Part shown: positions 33,668 to 42,286 of the stretch, piece by piece
Position numbering within the stretch: the first letter of the stretch is position 1
Layout of the letters: each line of letters opens with the position of its first letter
DNA from: Bog-1181 sp964565765
GTDB taxonomy: Bacteria; Oederibacteriota; PGYV01; Palsa-1178
DNA length: 64,000 bases
Direction of reading: 5' to 3'
Assembly: GCA_964565765.1 (NCBI GenBank)
Contig: CAZMGF010000002.1
Location: 1-64,000 of the forward strand
Translations under genes and position numbers: made by a program
Notes under the pieces: model-generated
Told to the model about the DNA's origin: nothing
Seen by the model: the letters and a program-made list of their open reading frames with translations, nothing else
Databases searched by the model: none

Positions 33668-34942
33668 ATGAAAAAAGTTTTTATTAAAACTTTCGGGTGC
33701 CAGATGAATGTTTACGATTCCGAGAGGATGGCGGGCGAGCTTGCCGCCGGCGGCTATGAACTTTGCGCCGACGGGAAGGAAGCCGAGTTCGTGATAGTAA
33801 ACACATGCTCGGTGCGCGCCCATGCCGAGGACAGAGCGACAAGCTACATAGGCGCCGCAGTAAAGGACAAAAAAGTCATAGTTGCGGGCTGCATGGCCGA
33901 GCGCATGAAAGAATCCATTATAAAAAAATTCCCGCGCCTTTACGCGGTTGTGGGCACATTTAATTTTTCCAACATAGCGGAGATTCTGGAGCGGCCCAAA
34001 ACAAAGTTATTCATTGAAAACGTCAACGAGCGTTATACAAAAAACCTTAAACGCTCCGATAAGGTGCGCGGCTCAATAACCATAATGCAGGGATGCGATA
34101 ATTTTTGCACTTACTGCATAGTGCCATACGTGCGCGGCAGGGAGAGAAGCAGGGATGCGGCATCAATCATTCAGGAATTGGAAATAATGGCCGGCCAGGG
34201 TTTTAAGGAGGCCCTTTTTCTTGGGCAGAATGTGAATTCATACCTTGACGCCGCATCCGGCGATGATTTTGCCGGGCTCCTGAAAAAGGCCGCTGAAGTA
34301 TCAGGAATTGAGCGGCTGCGGTTCATGACCAGCCATCCCAAGGATTTAAGCGACGATTTGATAGGGGCTATAGCCGGTATAAATAAGGTTTGCAAGCACA
34401 TACACCTTCCGCTCCAGTCCGGGTCGGACAGGATATTAAAGGCAATGAACAGAAAATATACAGCTGAATGGTACAAAAGCAGGGTGGCCAGGATAAGGAG
34501 CGCGATGCCGGGCGTATCTGTTACCACGGATATACTTGTGGGATTTCCCGGAGAGACAGAGGCTGATTTTATGGAGACAGCGGAAATGGCCGAAAAGTGC
34601 CGCTTTGACGCGGCTTATATATTCAAATATTCCGTGAGAAAAGGAACGGCCGCGGAAAAACTCGCCGATGATGTCCCTGAAAAAGAGAAATTAAGGCGGT
34701 TAAATTATGTGCTTGAATTGGAGAAAAAAATAGGGGAAGATATTACCAAAAGCCTCATTGGCGGGGAACTCGAAGTGCTTTTTTACTCTCCGGCAATGAA
34801 GGAACCCGGAATGATGGAAGGCACCACCCCGGCCAACAGGAAAGTAATAACCGTTGGAGGGGCTTCTCTTGCGGGCACCTTAAAAACGGTTAAAATAACA
34901 GGCGCAAAAGGCGCGATACTTACTGGAGAAATCCTTAAATGA
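33668..34942 (+). CDS. miaB: tRNA-2-methylthio-N6-dimethylallyladenosine synthase
   Basis: 424 residues. A radical SAM methylthiotransferase acting at A37 of tRNAs that read UNN codons. The UPF0004 domain has Cys11 (TFGCQMNVYDSERM), Cys47 (VNTCSVRAHAED) and Cys81-region GCMAER. The radical SAM motif is Cys143, Cys147, Cys150 (CDNFCTYC), followed by IVPYVRGRERSR, which favours MiaB over MtaB or RimO. A C-terminal TRAM-like domain begins near 360. Its TGA overlaps the next ATG. Confidence 0.93.
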   Translation: MKKVFIKTFGCQMNVYDSERMAGELAAGGYELCADGKEAEFVIVNTCSVRAHAEDRATSYIGAAVKDKKVIVAGCMAERMKESIIKKFPRLYAVVGTFNFSNIAEILERPKTKLFIENVNERYTKNLKRSDKVRGSITIMQGCDNFCTYCIVPYVRGRERSRDAASIIQELEIMAGQGFKEALFLGQNVNSYLDAASGDDFAGLLKKAAEVSGIERLRFMTSHPKDLSDDLIGAIAGINKVCKHIHLPLQSGSDRILKAMNRKYTAEWYKSRVARIRSAMPGVSVTTDILVGFPGETEADFMETAEMAEKCRFDAAYIFKYSVRKGTAAEKLADDVPEKEKLRRLNYVLELEKKIGEDITKSLIGGELEVLFYSPAMKEPGMMEGTTPANRKVITVGGASLAGTLKTVKITGAKGAILTGEILK

Positions 34943-35970
34943 AAAAAATCGGCTTGTTTTTAATTCCGCTATTTTTTGCGGTTTCATTTTTATCGGCTTC
35001 TTACCACTCCAACATGACGGAGGAAGAGGCTTTTATTGACGCAAACGCCTCCTTTGACAAACAGGATTTTGACGCGGCACGCAAAAGCTACAGCGATTTT
35101 ACGGACAAATTCCCCCTGTCAAAGCACAGGGCAGAGGCTCTAATAAGGCTCGCGGAAATGGCACCGACAATTGAAGAAGCCGCCAAAATTTACAGCAGCG
35201 TGATTGCCGATTACGCCGGCGCTGAACCCGAGGCCCTGGCACAGGCAGCCCTTGGAAAGCTGTATTACGCCTCGGGAGATTACACAAAAGCCAGGGGGTA
35301 TTTTGATACAATTATCCGGAAATTTTCCGAAGCAACTCCGGCCGGGGAATCATATTATTACATGGCGCTTTGCATGTACGCCTCAAAGGACTATGACTCT
35401 ATTGACGGAATAATTGACGCTTTCGGAAAAAAGAATTTTCCGGCATATAAAAACAGGATGCAGCTTGTGCGGGCTGATTCTATTTACGCAAGGGAAAAGT
35501 ATTCCGACGCGGCCGCCGCCTACAAACAGGTAATTGACGCGGCAGACCCGAAAGAAAAAAATATTTATATGCCCGCTGTATATTTTAAGCTCAGCGATTC
35601 CCTTAAAAAAAGCGGGGACACCAAAGGCGCGGATATTGTTTTTTCCGACCTTAAAAACAAATTTCCCGCTTCCATAGAAGCAAAGGGGCTGACCGTCGAG
35701 GCTCTGACCGTTGCATCTCCACCGGCGGAAAAACCGGCGACGGGGATATTTTACAGCGTACAGGTGGGCGCATACACGAATAAAAAATTCTGCGATTACT
35801 GGGAGAAGAAACTGAATAAAGACAATTTTGAGGCCAGTGTAAAAAAAGATGGAAACCTTTTTAAGCTTTCTGCCGGAAAATTTGGATCAAAACAGGAAGC
35901 ACAGAAACTTAAGGATGAACTTTTAGTGAAGGAAAAGATAAAGGGATACATAATTAAAATCGCTGAATGA
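34939..35970 (+). CDS. Exported TPR protein with C-terminal SPOR domain
   Basis: 343 residues with a signal peptide (MKKIGLFLIPLFFAVSFLSA). Residues ~30-255 hold about six TPR-like repeats, like YbgF/CpoB and BamD-type periplasmic proteins (ASFDKQDFDAARKSYSDF; LGKLYYASGDYTKARGYF). Residues ~270-343 match a SPOR domain: YSVQVGAYTNKKFCDYW, then FKLSAGKFGSKQEAQKL. SPOR domains bind denuded peptidoglycan, so a role at the division septum or in envelope assembly is likely. It overlaps miaB by 4 bases. Confidence 0.85.
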   Translation: MKKIGLFLIPLFFAVSFLSASYHSNMTEEEAFIDANASFDKQDFDAARKSYSDFTDKFPLSKHRAEALIRLAEMAPTIEEAAKIYSSVIADYAGAEPEALAQAALGKLYYASGDYTKARGYFDTIIRKFSEATPAGESYYYMALCMYASKDYDSIDGIIDAFGKKNFPAYKNRMQLVRADSIYAREKYSDAAAAYKQVIDAADPKEKNIYMPAVYFKLSDSLKKSGDTKGADIVFSDLKNKFPASIEAKGLTVEALTVASPPAEKPATGIFYSVQVGAYTNKKFCDYWEKKLNKDNFEASVKKDGNLFKLSAGKFGSKQEAQKLKDELLVKEKIKGYIIKIAE

Positions 35971-35986
35971 CAACACGGAGGCATAT

Positions 35987-36553
35987 GTGAAGGATATATT
36001 TTCCGTCTGGGGAAAAACAAGGCAGATAGTTTTAATAGCCATAACAGCGGCCATTTACGCCGGCGCGCTCATACCATTTAAGGCCATCCAGATAATTCCG
36101 GGCTTAACAGAGCTAAGGCCGGCCTCTGTTTTTCCCGTGATATTCGGCATCATGTTCGGCCCGGCCGCGGCGTGGGGCTCTGCAATCGGAAATCTGATAG
36201 CGGATTTTTTTGGAATGCTTTCACCGGCATCTGCCTTCGGGTTCCTGGGAAACTTTCTTTACGCATATATCCCTTTCCTGATATGGAGGGCCCTTATAAA
36301 GGAAGAAGTTACAATGAATTTGAAACAGATACTTGTCTTTATTCTTGCCTGCCTTGCGGCCAGCGCTGCCTGCGCGCTCACCGTGGCCGGCGGCGCGTCG
36401 CTTTTTAAACTTGCGCCATTTAAGGTGCTTCTGGTGATTATATTCGTGAATAATTTCCTGATGTCGTCGGTGCTCGGCATAATATTAATGAAACTCCTTT
36501 ATAAAAGGCTGGAAAAAACAGGGCTGATGTACGACAACAAACAGCAGGCCTGA
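35987..36553 (+). CDS. ECF transporter S component
   Basis: 188 residues from GTG 35987 with GGAGG at 35977-35981; the nearby ATG is followed at once by a stop. Five to six membrane segments. The first carries AITAAIYAGALIPF, close to the AxxxA surface used to dock on EcfT, and LRPASVFPVIFGIMFGP follows. It gives substrate specificity to the module encoded downstream. The substrate is likely a vitamin or precursor; I cannot name it. No riboswitch lies in front of it. Confidence 0.8.
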   Translation: MKDIFSVWGKTRQIVLIAITAAIYAGALIPFKAIQIIPGLTELRPASVFPVIFGIMFGPAAAWGSAIGNLIADFFGMLSPASAFGFLGNFLYAYIPFLIWRALIKEEVTMNLKQILVFILACLAASAACALTVAGGASLFKLAPFKVLLVIIFVNNFLMSSVLGIILMKLLYKRLEKTGLMYDNKQQA

Positions 36554-36558
36554 TATTA

Positions 36559-38199
36559 ATGATAGAAATCAGCGGACTTAAATACCGGTACAAAAAAGAA
36601 CTGCCGGAAGTACTCAAAAGTATAAACCTTTCAATCAACCCGGGTGAAAAAATATTAATTGCCGGAAAAAACGGCGCCGGGAAAACAACCCTTTCAAAAA
36701 TTCTGTCCGGCATTATACCATTACTCGACAAACGCGGAGAGCTTGAGGGGCAATATATGTACGGCGGTGATGAAGTTTTTAACCTCAAATATGCCGATCT
36801 TAAGGGGAAAATGGCACTTTTATTCCAGGACTTTGAGGGGCAGATAGTCTCCACATCAGTAAGGGAAGAGCTCATCTTTTACCCGATGAACCTTGGAAAG
36901 TTTTACAGGGAATCAACAGGGAGGGCGGAAAACCTCGCGGAGCAGTTCGGGATGCTGCCTCTTTTTGACAGGAGCATCAGCAGCCTCTCGGGCGGGGAAA
37001 AGCAAAAGACCGCTATTCTTTCACTGCTTTCCGCCTCGCCGGAAATACTAATCCTTGACGAACCTATGACCGATCTTGACCCTTTTTCCCAGGATATGAT
37101 ACTTGAAATGATAAAGGGGTACAGGGGAACCCTTATAGTATTTGAGCAGTCAGTGGATTTCTACGCCTGTTTTGATAGGATAATAGTTATGAATGACGGC
37201 CTTATAATTTCAGACGCGGGAAAGGAAACAGCAGGGGATATTAAAATGCTTGAAGGGGCGGGAATCGGCGCGCCGGAAGTTTTCAGGGCCGCAGGCGGTT
37301 ATTTTCCTTCCATGAAGCAGGCGTGCGCCGGGATAAAAAAGGACTTTGAGTTTGACGCAGATAAATATTCAACAGCCAGCGCAGTAAGGAATAAGGACGT
37401 ACCAGCAGTGATACAGGTTAAAAATCTTTCATTTATATATCCGGGGTCGCGCGAAGAGGTTCTTTCTGATGTGAGCTTTGAAATAAAAAAAGGGGAATTT
37501 CTCGCGGTTGTAGGCGCCAACGGCTCTGGCAAAACAACACTTATGAAAATACTGGCGGGAATTTACAAAGATTTTCAGCATGGCGAGATATTTTACGCGG
37601 GAACTTCAATAAAAAAGCGTGGTGTCCAGGGGCAGGTTGGCTATGTTTACCAGAATCCGGACAACCAGATATTTGCCGAAACTGTTTTTGACGAGATAGC
37701 CTTCGCCATGAAGATGAAAGGCGCGGCTGAATCTAAGGTAAAATCCAGGGTGGGCGCAATTATGGAAATATTCGGCCTGACAGACAAATCAGAAGCGGAT
37801 CCTTTTTCATTGCCTAAAGGGGACAGGCAGAAAATAGCATGCGCCTCGGTGCTTGTATCCGAACCCGATGTGATTATACTCGATGAACCCACAACCGGGC
37901 TAGACTATCTTTCATACAGGGGGCTTATGGATATAATAGAGGAACTCAACTCAAAGGGAAAGACAATTATAACAATCACCCATTCAATGGAGGCTGCGGC
38001 TTCATACGGGGAGAGGATACTCGCGCTTGCGGGCGGCAAAATTGTTTTTATGGGGGACAAGAGGGAGTTTTTCAGCGGAAACTTCCATACAAAAGCCGCC
38101 AGTGTAAGGCCCACGGAATTAATGGAGGCTTCACTGGAACTGAACAACAGGCTCATCCTTAACAGCAGGGAATTTTCAAAATGCTGGAGGAAAAAATGA
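36559..38199 (+). CDS. ECF transporter ATPase, two fused ATP-binding domains
   Basis: 546 residues with two ABC ATPase domains in one chain, equivalent to EcfA1 and EcfA2 fused (as in YkoD). The first half has GKNGAGKTT near 36, LSGGEKQK near 142 and ILDEPMTDLD. The second half has GANGSGKTT near 320, VIILDEPTTGLD near 438 and a His-containing switch (ITHSMEAA). The signature of the second half is degenerate (LPKGDRQK). It would power uptake with the EcfT below and the S component above. It overlaps the EcfT gene start. Confidence 0.9.
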   Translation: MIEISGLKYRYKKELPEVLKSINLSINPGEKILIAGKNGAGKTTLSKILSGIIPLLDKRGELEGQYMYGGDEVFNLKYADLKGKMALLFQDFEGQIVSTSVREELIFYPMNLGKFYRESTGRAENLAEQFGMLPLFDRSISSLSGGEKQKTAILSLLSASPEILILDEPMTDLDPFSQDMILEMIKGYRGTLIVFEQSVDFYACFDRIIVMNDGLIISDAGKETAGDIKMLEGAGIGAPEVFRAAGGYFPSMKQACAGIKKDFEFDADKYSTASAVRNKDVPAVIQVKNLSFIYPGSREEVLSDVSFEIKKGEFLAVVGANGSGKTTLMKILAGIYKDFQHGEIFYAGTSIKKRGVQGQVGYVYQNPDNQIFAETVFDEIAFAMKMKGAAESKVKSRVGAIMEIFGLTDKSEADPFSLPKGDRQKIACASVLVSEPDVIILDEPTTGLDYLSYRGLMDIIEELNSKGKTIITITHSMEAAASYGERILALAGGKIVFMGDKREFFSGNFHTKAASVRPTELMEASLELNNRLILNSREFSKCWRKK

Positions 38200-38957
38200 G
38201 CCTCTTTTTTTATAAAAAACAGGAGACCTTCATTCACAGGCTCGACCCCAGGGCAAAGATAATATCGCTAATACTCCTTTTTGCCATAGCAGCGGCAACG
38301 CGCCTGGTTTATCTTCAGCTCATACTTACAGCCGGCCTGCTGGCACTTTTCTTCGCCTCGCAGAGCCTTGAACCGCTGCGGCGCATGGCAGCGCTGTTTT
38401 TAACCATAGCATTTATGACGTTCACACTCTGGATATTTTTTTATGAAGGTAGCGTGAAGATTTTTTCAGCCGGTCCAATTGTAATATACAAAGGGGCCGT
38501 TTATTTCGCTGTTATTTCAGCATTAAGGTTCATAAACCTGCTTCTATCAGGGCTGCTTTACCTTTCCACCGCATCACTTGAGGATCTCTCTGATTCAATG
38601 GTGCTTTTTGGTGTGCCATACAGGGTGGCCTTCACATTTTCGCTTTCTTTCAGGCTGGTATCGGTATTTGCCTCCACAGGTTCGGCGATTGTGGAGGCGC
38701 AGAAGGTGAGGGGCAACGACCCGGAAAAAGGGGGGCTTTTTGCAAGGATAAAATCATACGCGCCGCTGCTGGTGCCGCTTATTATAAACGGGGTTAAAAA
38801 GGCGGAGATACTGACCCTTGCGCTGGAGTCAAAGGGGTTTGCGCCGGATAATAAGATAAACCTGACGGGCAAACATTCCATGAAGCCATACGACATAATG
38901 GTAATCTGCCTGATGTTCGCTCTTACAACGGCTGCCATAGCGGCAAGGTTCGCGTAA
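38196..38957 (+). CDS. ecfT: ECF transporter transmembrane component T
   Basis: 253 residues from ATG 38196, set by GGAGG at 38186-38190 and an ATGA overlap with the ATPase stop. It starts KQETFIHRLDPRAKI, the conserved EcfT entry, has about five membrane segments, and carries the two coupling helices with Ala-Arg-Gly-type motifs: VEAQKVRGND near 168 and ALESKGF near 215. It completes an S-A-T unit at 35987-38957. Confidence 0.9.
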   Translation: MSLFFYKKQETFIHRLDPRAKIISLILLFAIAAATRLVYLQLILTAGLLALFFASQSLEPLRRMAALFLTIAFMTFTLWIFFYEGSVKIFSAGPIVIYKGAVYFAVISALRFINLLLSGLLYLSTASLEDLSDSMVLFGVPYRVAFTFSLSFRLVSVFASTGSAIVEAQKVRGNDPEKGGLFARIKSYAPLLVPLIINGVKKAEILTLALESKGFAPDNKINLTGKHSMKPYDIMVICLMFALTTAAIAARFA

Positions 38958-38970
38958 TTTTTGGATATTT

Positions 38971-39060
38971 GTTGGGGACATATGAGCCTTTTTCCGGGTA
39001 GCTGCGGCTAAATTTAAAAGATGGCCGCAGGGCCCTCCAAAAGTCTCATATGTCCCCAAC
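38971..39060. repeat. 90-bp hairpin element with 16-bp perfect terminal inverted repeats
   Basis: GTTGGGGACATATGAG (38971-38986) and CTCATATGTCCCCAAC (39045-39060) are exact inverse copies. Inside, CTGCGGC (39002-39008) pairs with GCCGCAG (39024-39030), and CTTTTTCCGGG partly pairs with CCCTCCAAAAG. The whole folds into one long hairpin. It looks like a non-autonomous palindromic element; it could also end the ECF transcript. Confidence 0.6.
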
Positions 39061-39078
39061 CTAAAAGTTTCCGTCCTC

Positions 39079-39149
39079 AAAAAAAGCCCCGCCTGCCATT
39101 ATTCATTCAGTGCATGGACCCCTGTAGGGGCGGCCTTATATGGCCGCCC
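39079..39149. repeat. Shared intergenic repeat and REP-like palindrome
   Basis: 39079-39100 is the same 22 bp as 48126-48147. At 39128-39149, GGGCGGCC-TTATAT-GGCCGCCC forms a hairpin. A very similar hairpin, GGGCCGCC-CTATGT-GGCGGCCC, is at 47966-47987, also preceded by TGTAG. The two intergenic regions therefore carry the same families of repeats. Confidence 0.6.
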
Positions 39150-39465
39150 GAAAGAACCGTAGAGCCGCTGCCCATGTCCGTTTAAGCTTCAGCGAAAACG
39201 GATTGCTGCGGCTAAAGCCTGGCATGCAATGCATGCTTCCGGCTCTGACCTGGTTTTGCATGGCGGACGGAAATTTTTCCGGCACGTCGTCTGAATTTCA
39301 GGTATAAATAGTTATTTCGGAGGCTGGTTCTTATACCCATTAAAATTCATATCAATAAAAACTCCTAAAAGCAAGGTGTGGGGGTAATCAGGTCCTGATT
39401 CATGATTCAATGAATGAATTTCAATTTACCGCAGGGACTTCGCGGCGTCAAAAATAAGAAAAAAT

Positions 39466-39494
39466 TTGACAATACAACAAATTTGTTGTAAACT
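39466..39494 (+). promoter_or_regulatory. Toxin-antitoxin promoter
   Basis: TTGACA (39466-39471) and TAAACT (39489-39494) are 17 bp apart. The spacer is almost filled by the palindrome at 39473-39490. Confidence 0.55.
39473..39490. promoter_or_regulatory. 18-bp perfect palindromic operator
   Basis: TACAACAAATTTGTTGTA lies between the -35 and -10 elements. Binding there by the HTH antitoxin, alone or with the toxin, would shut the promoter, as is usual for HigBA loci. Confidence 0.7.
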
Positions 39495-39521
39495 ATATTT
39501 AATTAAGGCGGGGTGGGGGTA

Positions 39522-39893
39522 GTGAAAATAGAAACATTTAAAGTGACGTTTTATACAAAATGCGGAAAAAGCCCGGTAATTAAATTTTTGTCAGAGATGA
39601 ACAATGATACACGGATAAAAGTTTTTCAATATATTGAAAAGCTTAAACAGCACGGAAATATGTTGAGAGAGCCTTTTTCAAAAAAAATTGGCAGTATAAA
39701 AGGGCTGTTTGAATTGTGTGTTGAATATAACAATAATGAGTACAGATTCTTTTATTTTTTTAAGCCCGGAAGGGAAGCGGTCATTGTACACGCAATACAA
39801 AAGAAAAGGCAAAAGACAGACTCCGGAGAATTAAATACGGCGGCTATACGAATGAAAGAAATACAAAAACAAGGAAGCGGTGACAGGAAATGA
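39522..39893 (+). CDS. HigB/Gp49-like toxin of the RelE superfamily
   Basis: 123 residues from GTG 39522 (GTG 39513 also possible). It matches the phage-derived Gp49-like HigB family: a PVIKFLSEM start, a helical pair to KLKQHGNMLREPFSKKI, then GLFELCVEYNNNEYRFFYFF and VHAIQKKRQKT, where the conserved Leu-Glu/Cys, Arg and Phe of the active-site sheet lie. Such toxins cut mRNA on ribosomes. The antitoxin gene overlaps by 4 bases. The toxin-first order is typical of HigBA. Confidence 0.85.
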   Translation: MKIETFKVTFYTKCGKSPVIKFLSEMNNDTRIKVFQYIEKLKQHGNMLREPFSKKIGSIKGLFELCVEYNNNEYRFFYFFKPGREAVIVHAIQKKRQKTDSGELNTAAIRMKEIQKQGSGDRK

Positions 39894-40192
39894 AAAAAAA
39901 GAAGAGCGTTACTGCTGAATCAAAAGAATATGAACGCCTTAAAAGAAAAACACTTGCTTCACCGGGCGCACGGGAAAAATTTGACAGGGGCGTGGCGCTT
40001 ATGGAGCTTGCCATTCAGATTTCAAAAGAGAGAAACAACAGACACCTGACACAAAAACAGCTTGCTGAAAAGGCAATGATGAAGCAGCAGGAAATAGCGC
40101 GAATTGAAAACGCAAAGCACAGCCCGACATATGACACTCTTTTGAAAGTGGCCCACGGGCTGGGGAAAGAACTGCACATTGAATTTCGGTAA
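39890..40192 (+). CDS. HigA-like XRE-family antitoxin
   Basis: 100 residues. The C-terminal part is a Cro/C1-type HTH: HLTQKQLAEKAMMKQQEIAR followed by IENAKHSPTYDTLLKVAHGL. The N-terminal ~45 residues are basic and probably wrap the toxin. Its ATG overlaps the toxin stop. It is expected to bind the palindrome at 39473-39490. Confidence 0.87.
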   Translation: MKKKKSVTAESKEYERLKRKTLASPGAREKFDRGVALMELAIQISKERNNRHLTQKQLAEKAMMKQQEIARIENAKHSPTYDTLLKVAHGLGKELHIEFR

Positions 40193-40326
40193 ATGAAAGG
40201 AACTTGCAAAATGAAACTGGCAAAAAAGCAAATAACTTTTGCAAAAACAGGCCGGACAAAAGAAGACAAAGAAAAAAATATGTACGTGTTTTTATGTTTT
40301 TAATGTCTTTATAAACCTGCTTGTAG

Positions 40327-40332
40327 TATAAT
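40327..40332 (+). promoter_or_regulatory. Possible -10 element
   Basis: TATAAT lies about 25 bases before the ATG at 40359, without a clear -35 element. Confidence 0.3.
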
Positions 40333-40358
40333 AAGGTATTACAGTTTAGGAGGTATTT

Positions 40359-41039
40359 ATGGCCGAAAAAGAACCCGCGAGAAAAATAAACGCTGTCATG
40401 ACCCAGAAAACATCCATCCTTGGCACCGACAAGGAAGGCAACACCACATATAAACTCAGTTTTTTTATGGAGGATAAGGCGGTTAAGACAAAATCCGGAA
40501 TGGAAGTTTACGCCATTGAAGTTCTTAATAAGGACGGCGTCTTAAAACGCTACGAGCTTTTCGGGGATATTCCGGACGGTGATGTTTATGAATATTATGA
40601 GACAGGACAGATAATGGTGGAAAAACATTATGTCAACAGCCTTAAAAACGGCCAGTACAAGCTTTATTACCCGTCAGGCTCTGTGTGGAAGGACGGCAAG
40701 TTCACCAATGACCAGATGATAAGGCTGAAAACATTCGCTGAAAACGGCAAACTGCTTGTGGATAAGATATTTTCCGAAATGGTTTCAATAACAACCGGAG
40801 AGACCGAGGTTTTTTACAAGAGCGGAAGGGAAATAGCAAGATGGCTCCACGCTGCCGACGGCTCAATAAAAAAATACGGAGAGACCATAGACGGCGTGGT
40901 GCAGTATTATCTGGATAAGACATTAAAGGAAGAACACATATATGACGACGGATACCTGATTACAATTAAAACTTACAATAAAAAAGGGCAGGTCCTGAGG
41001 GAACGCTCTTTTGTAAAAGGGGAGGGGCCGGAAAAATAA
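40359..41039 (+). CDS. Cytoplasmic MORN-like repeat protein, unknown function
   Basis: 226 residues, no signal peptide, good ribosome site (AGGAGG at 40348-40353). The middle holds short strand pairs of the YwqK/MORN_2 type: EYYETGQIMVEKHYVNSLKNG, then YKLYYPSGSVWKDGKF, and similar later units such as EVFYKSGREIARW. These fold into a sheet often used as a scaffold. The preceding toxin-antitoxin pair is a separate unit. The TPP riboswitch follows. Confidence 0.65.
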   Translation: MAEKEPARKINAVMTQKTSILGTDKEGNTTYKLSFFMEDKAVKTKSGMEVYAIEVLNKDGVLKRYELFGDIPDGDVYEYYETGQIMVEKHYVNSLKNGQYKLYYPSGSVWKDGKFTNDQMIRLKTFAENGKLLVDKIFSEMVSITTGETEVFYKSGREIARWLHAADGSIKKYGETIDGVVQYYLDKTLKEEHIYDDGYLITIKTYNKKGQVLRERSFVKGEGPEK

Positions 41040-41046
41040 AAAGCAA

Positions 41047-41132
41047 CAGCGGGGTGGCGGCGCTTAAAAAAAGCGCGGTCTGAGATTATACCCGAAGAAC
41101 CTGATCCGGGTAATGCCGGCGTAGGAAAAATA
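41047..41132 (+). promoter_or_regulatory. TPP (thiamine pyrophosphate) riboswitch
   Basis: The conserved order is clear: GCGGGGTG at the 5' side, CTGAGA (41080-41085), ACCCGAAGAACCTGATCCGG (41090-41109), then GTAATGCCGGCGTAGGAAAA (41110-41129). These are the two TPP-binding arms of the THI element. The helix GCGCTT/AAGCGC forms the P3 region. It lies between the MORN-like gene and the kinase-like gene and precedes a terminator, so TPP should turn the gene off. Confidence 0.92.
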
Positions 41133-41160
41133 AAGCATTTTATAATGCGGACCAAACTGC

Positions 41161-41198
41161 GCCTTCAACCCGGTATATTTAAGGGAAGAAGGCTTTTT
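41161..41198 (+). terminator. Terminator in the riboswitch expression platform
   Basis: GCCTTC (41161-41166) pairs with GAAGGC (41188-41193); CCC/GGG extends the stem past an AA/AA bulge, and five T follow. Between it and the aptamer is a GCATT/AATGC hairpin (41135-41148) that could belong to the alternative fold. Confidence 0.7.
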
Positions 41199-41221
41199 AA
41201 ATTATATTAGGAGGATTTACA

Positions 41222-42277
41222 ATGGCTGATTTGCCGGAAATTGGAAAGATTTCGCCCGATATTTTTGATGAGATGATCTACCCTTCGCTGGGGAAAAAGA
41301 ACCCCAGGGTGCTTGTGGGGCCCGAACACGGCGTTGATATCGCTATAGTCGATATCGGCGGCGGAAAGGTTATGGCCACAACCACTGATCCGGTATTTAT
41401 CGTTCCTGAATACGGTTTTGAGCGGGCGGCGTGGTTCGCCCTGCACATACTGGTCTCGGACGTGGTGACCTCGGGATTAAAGCCTTCTTACCTTACAATA
41501 GACCTAAACCTCCCGCTCTCGATAAAAAAAGAGGAACTAAACACAATGTGGCGCGTTATTTCCTCCGAATGCGACAGGATGGGAATATCAATAATAAGCG
41601 GTCACACCGCTAAATATGAGGGGTGCAGTTACCCGATGGTCGGCGGCGCAACGGTCATTGCAATAGGCGACAAGTCAAAATATGTGACACCAAAAGGGGC
41701 CAGGGTAGGGGATAAAATAATAGTCACAAAAGGGGCCGCCATAGAAGCGGCGGGGCTCTTTGCGGTGACTTTTGAAAAAAAGATTGCCTCGATTTTTGGC
41801 GCGGATTTTTCAAAAAAAACCTCTGAAATTTTTTACAAAATGTCGGTGGTCGATGACGCGCTGATTGCCGCTTCCGTGGGAGTACGGGACAGGGGGGTTA
41901 CCTCAATGCACGACGCGACAGAATGCGGCGTCTGGGGAGGGCTCTATGAAATAGCAAAAGCCTCAAAAGTCGGGATGAAAATAATCAAGGAAAATATTAT
42001 TGTCCTGCCGGAGGTAAAGGTGTTATGCGAACATTACAAAATTGACCCGTACTCGTCAATAAGCGAGGGGACGCTTCTGATTACGGCAAGGCCGGATAAG
42101 GCTGATAAAGTGGTAAAAAAACTTAAAGAAAATAATATTGACTCCTCAATCGTGGGCAGTGTTGTAAAAGAGGAAGAGGGTATTTCTGTAATTGAAAACG
42201 GCGTTGAAACAACCTTAAAACACCCCAGGATTGACCCCTTCTGGCTTGCTTATGCCAGGGAAATGGGGCAGCTATAA
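41222..42277 (+). CDS. AIR-synthase-related protein (ThiL/HypE-like), TPP-riboswitch controlled
   Basis: 351 residues. The PurM-like fold is seen from GPEHGVDIAIVDIGGGKVMATTTDPVF (~38-64, the ThiL/HypE-type metal and nucleotide segment), HILVSDVVTSGLKPSYLTID near 80, ISGHTAKYEG near 125, GDKIIVTKGAAIEAAG near 165 and MHDATECGVWGG near 230. The group contains thiamine-monophosphate kinase, HypE, SelD and PurM. The TPP riboswitch in front points to thiamine synthesis, most simply a ThiL-type kinase that makes TPP; the sequence itself looks at least as close to HypE-like 'AIR synthase related' proteins. AGGAGG at 41209-41214 is the ribosome site. Confidence 0.8.
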   Translation: MADLPEIGKISPDIFDEMIYPSLGKKNPRVLVGPEHGVDIAIVDIGGGKVMATTTDPVFIVPEYGFERAAWFALHILVSDVVTSGLKPSYLTIDLNLPLSIKKEELNTMWRVISSECDRMGISIISGHTAKYEGCSYPMVGGATVIAIGDKSKYVTPKGARVGDKIIVTKGAAIEAAGLFAVTFEKKIASIFGADFSKKTSEIFYKMSVVDDALIAASVGVRDRGVTSMHDATECGVWGGLYEIAKASKVGMKIIKENIIVLPEVKVLCEHYKIDPYSSISEGTLLITARPDKADKVVKKLKENNIDSSIVGSVVKEEEGISVIENGVETTLKHPRIDPFWLAYAREMGQL

Positions 42278-42286
42278 GAGCGGGGT

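Larger units (their letters stand above)
38958..39521. other. 564-bp intergenic region rich in palindromes
   Basis: It contains a 90-bp hairpin element (38971-39060), a 22-bp match to the element at 48126-48147 (39079-39100), a REP-like palindrome (39128-39149), an AGCCGC/GCGGCT inverted pair near 39172 and 39205, and the promoter-operator of the toxin-antitoxin pair. No credible ORF was seen. Confidence 0.7.

Noticed and set aside
38958..39521. Insertion sequence with transposase
   Set aside because: No transposase ORF. Only palindromic repeats are present.
40193..40303. 36-codon ORF directly after the HigA-like antitoxin
   Set aside because: It begins at the stop of the antitoxin with a poor ribosome site, is Lys-rich and ends in a short hydrophobic tail. 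No supporting signal.
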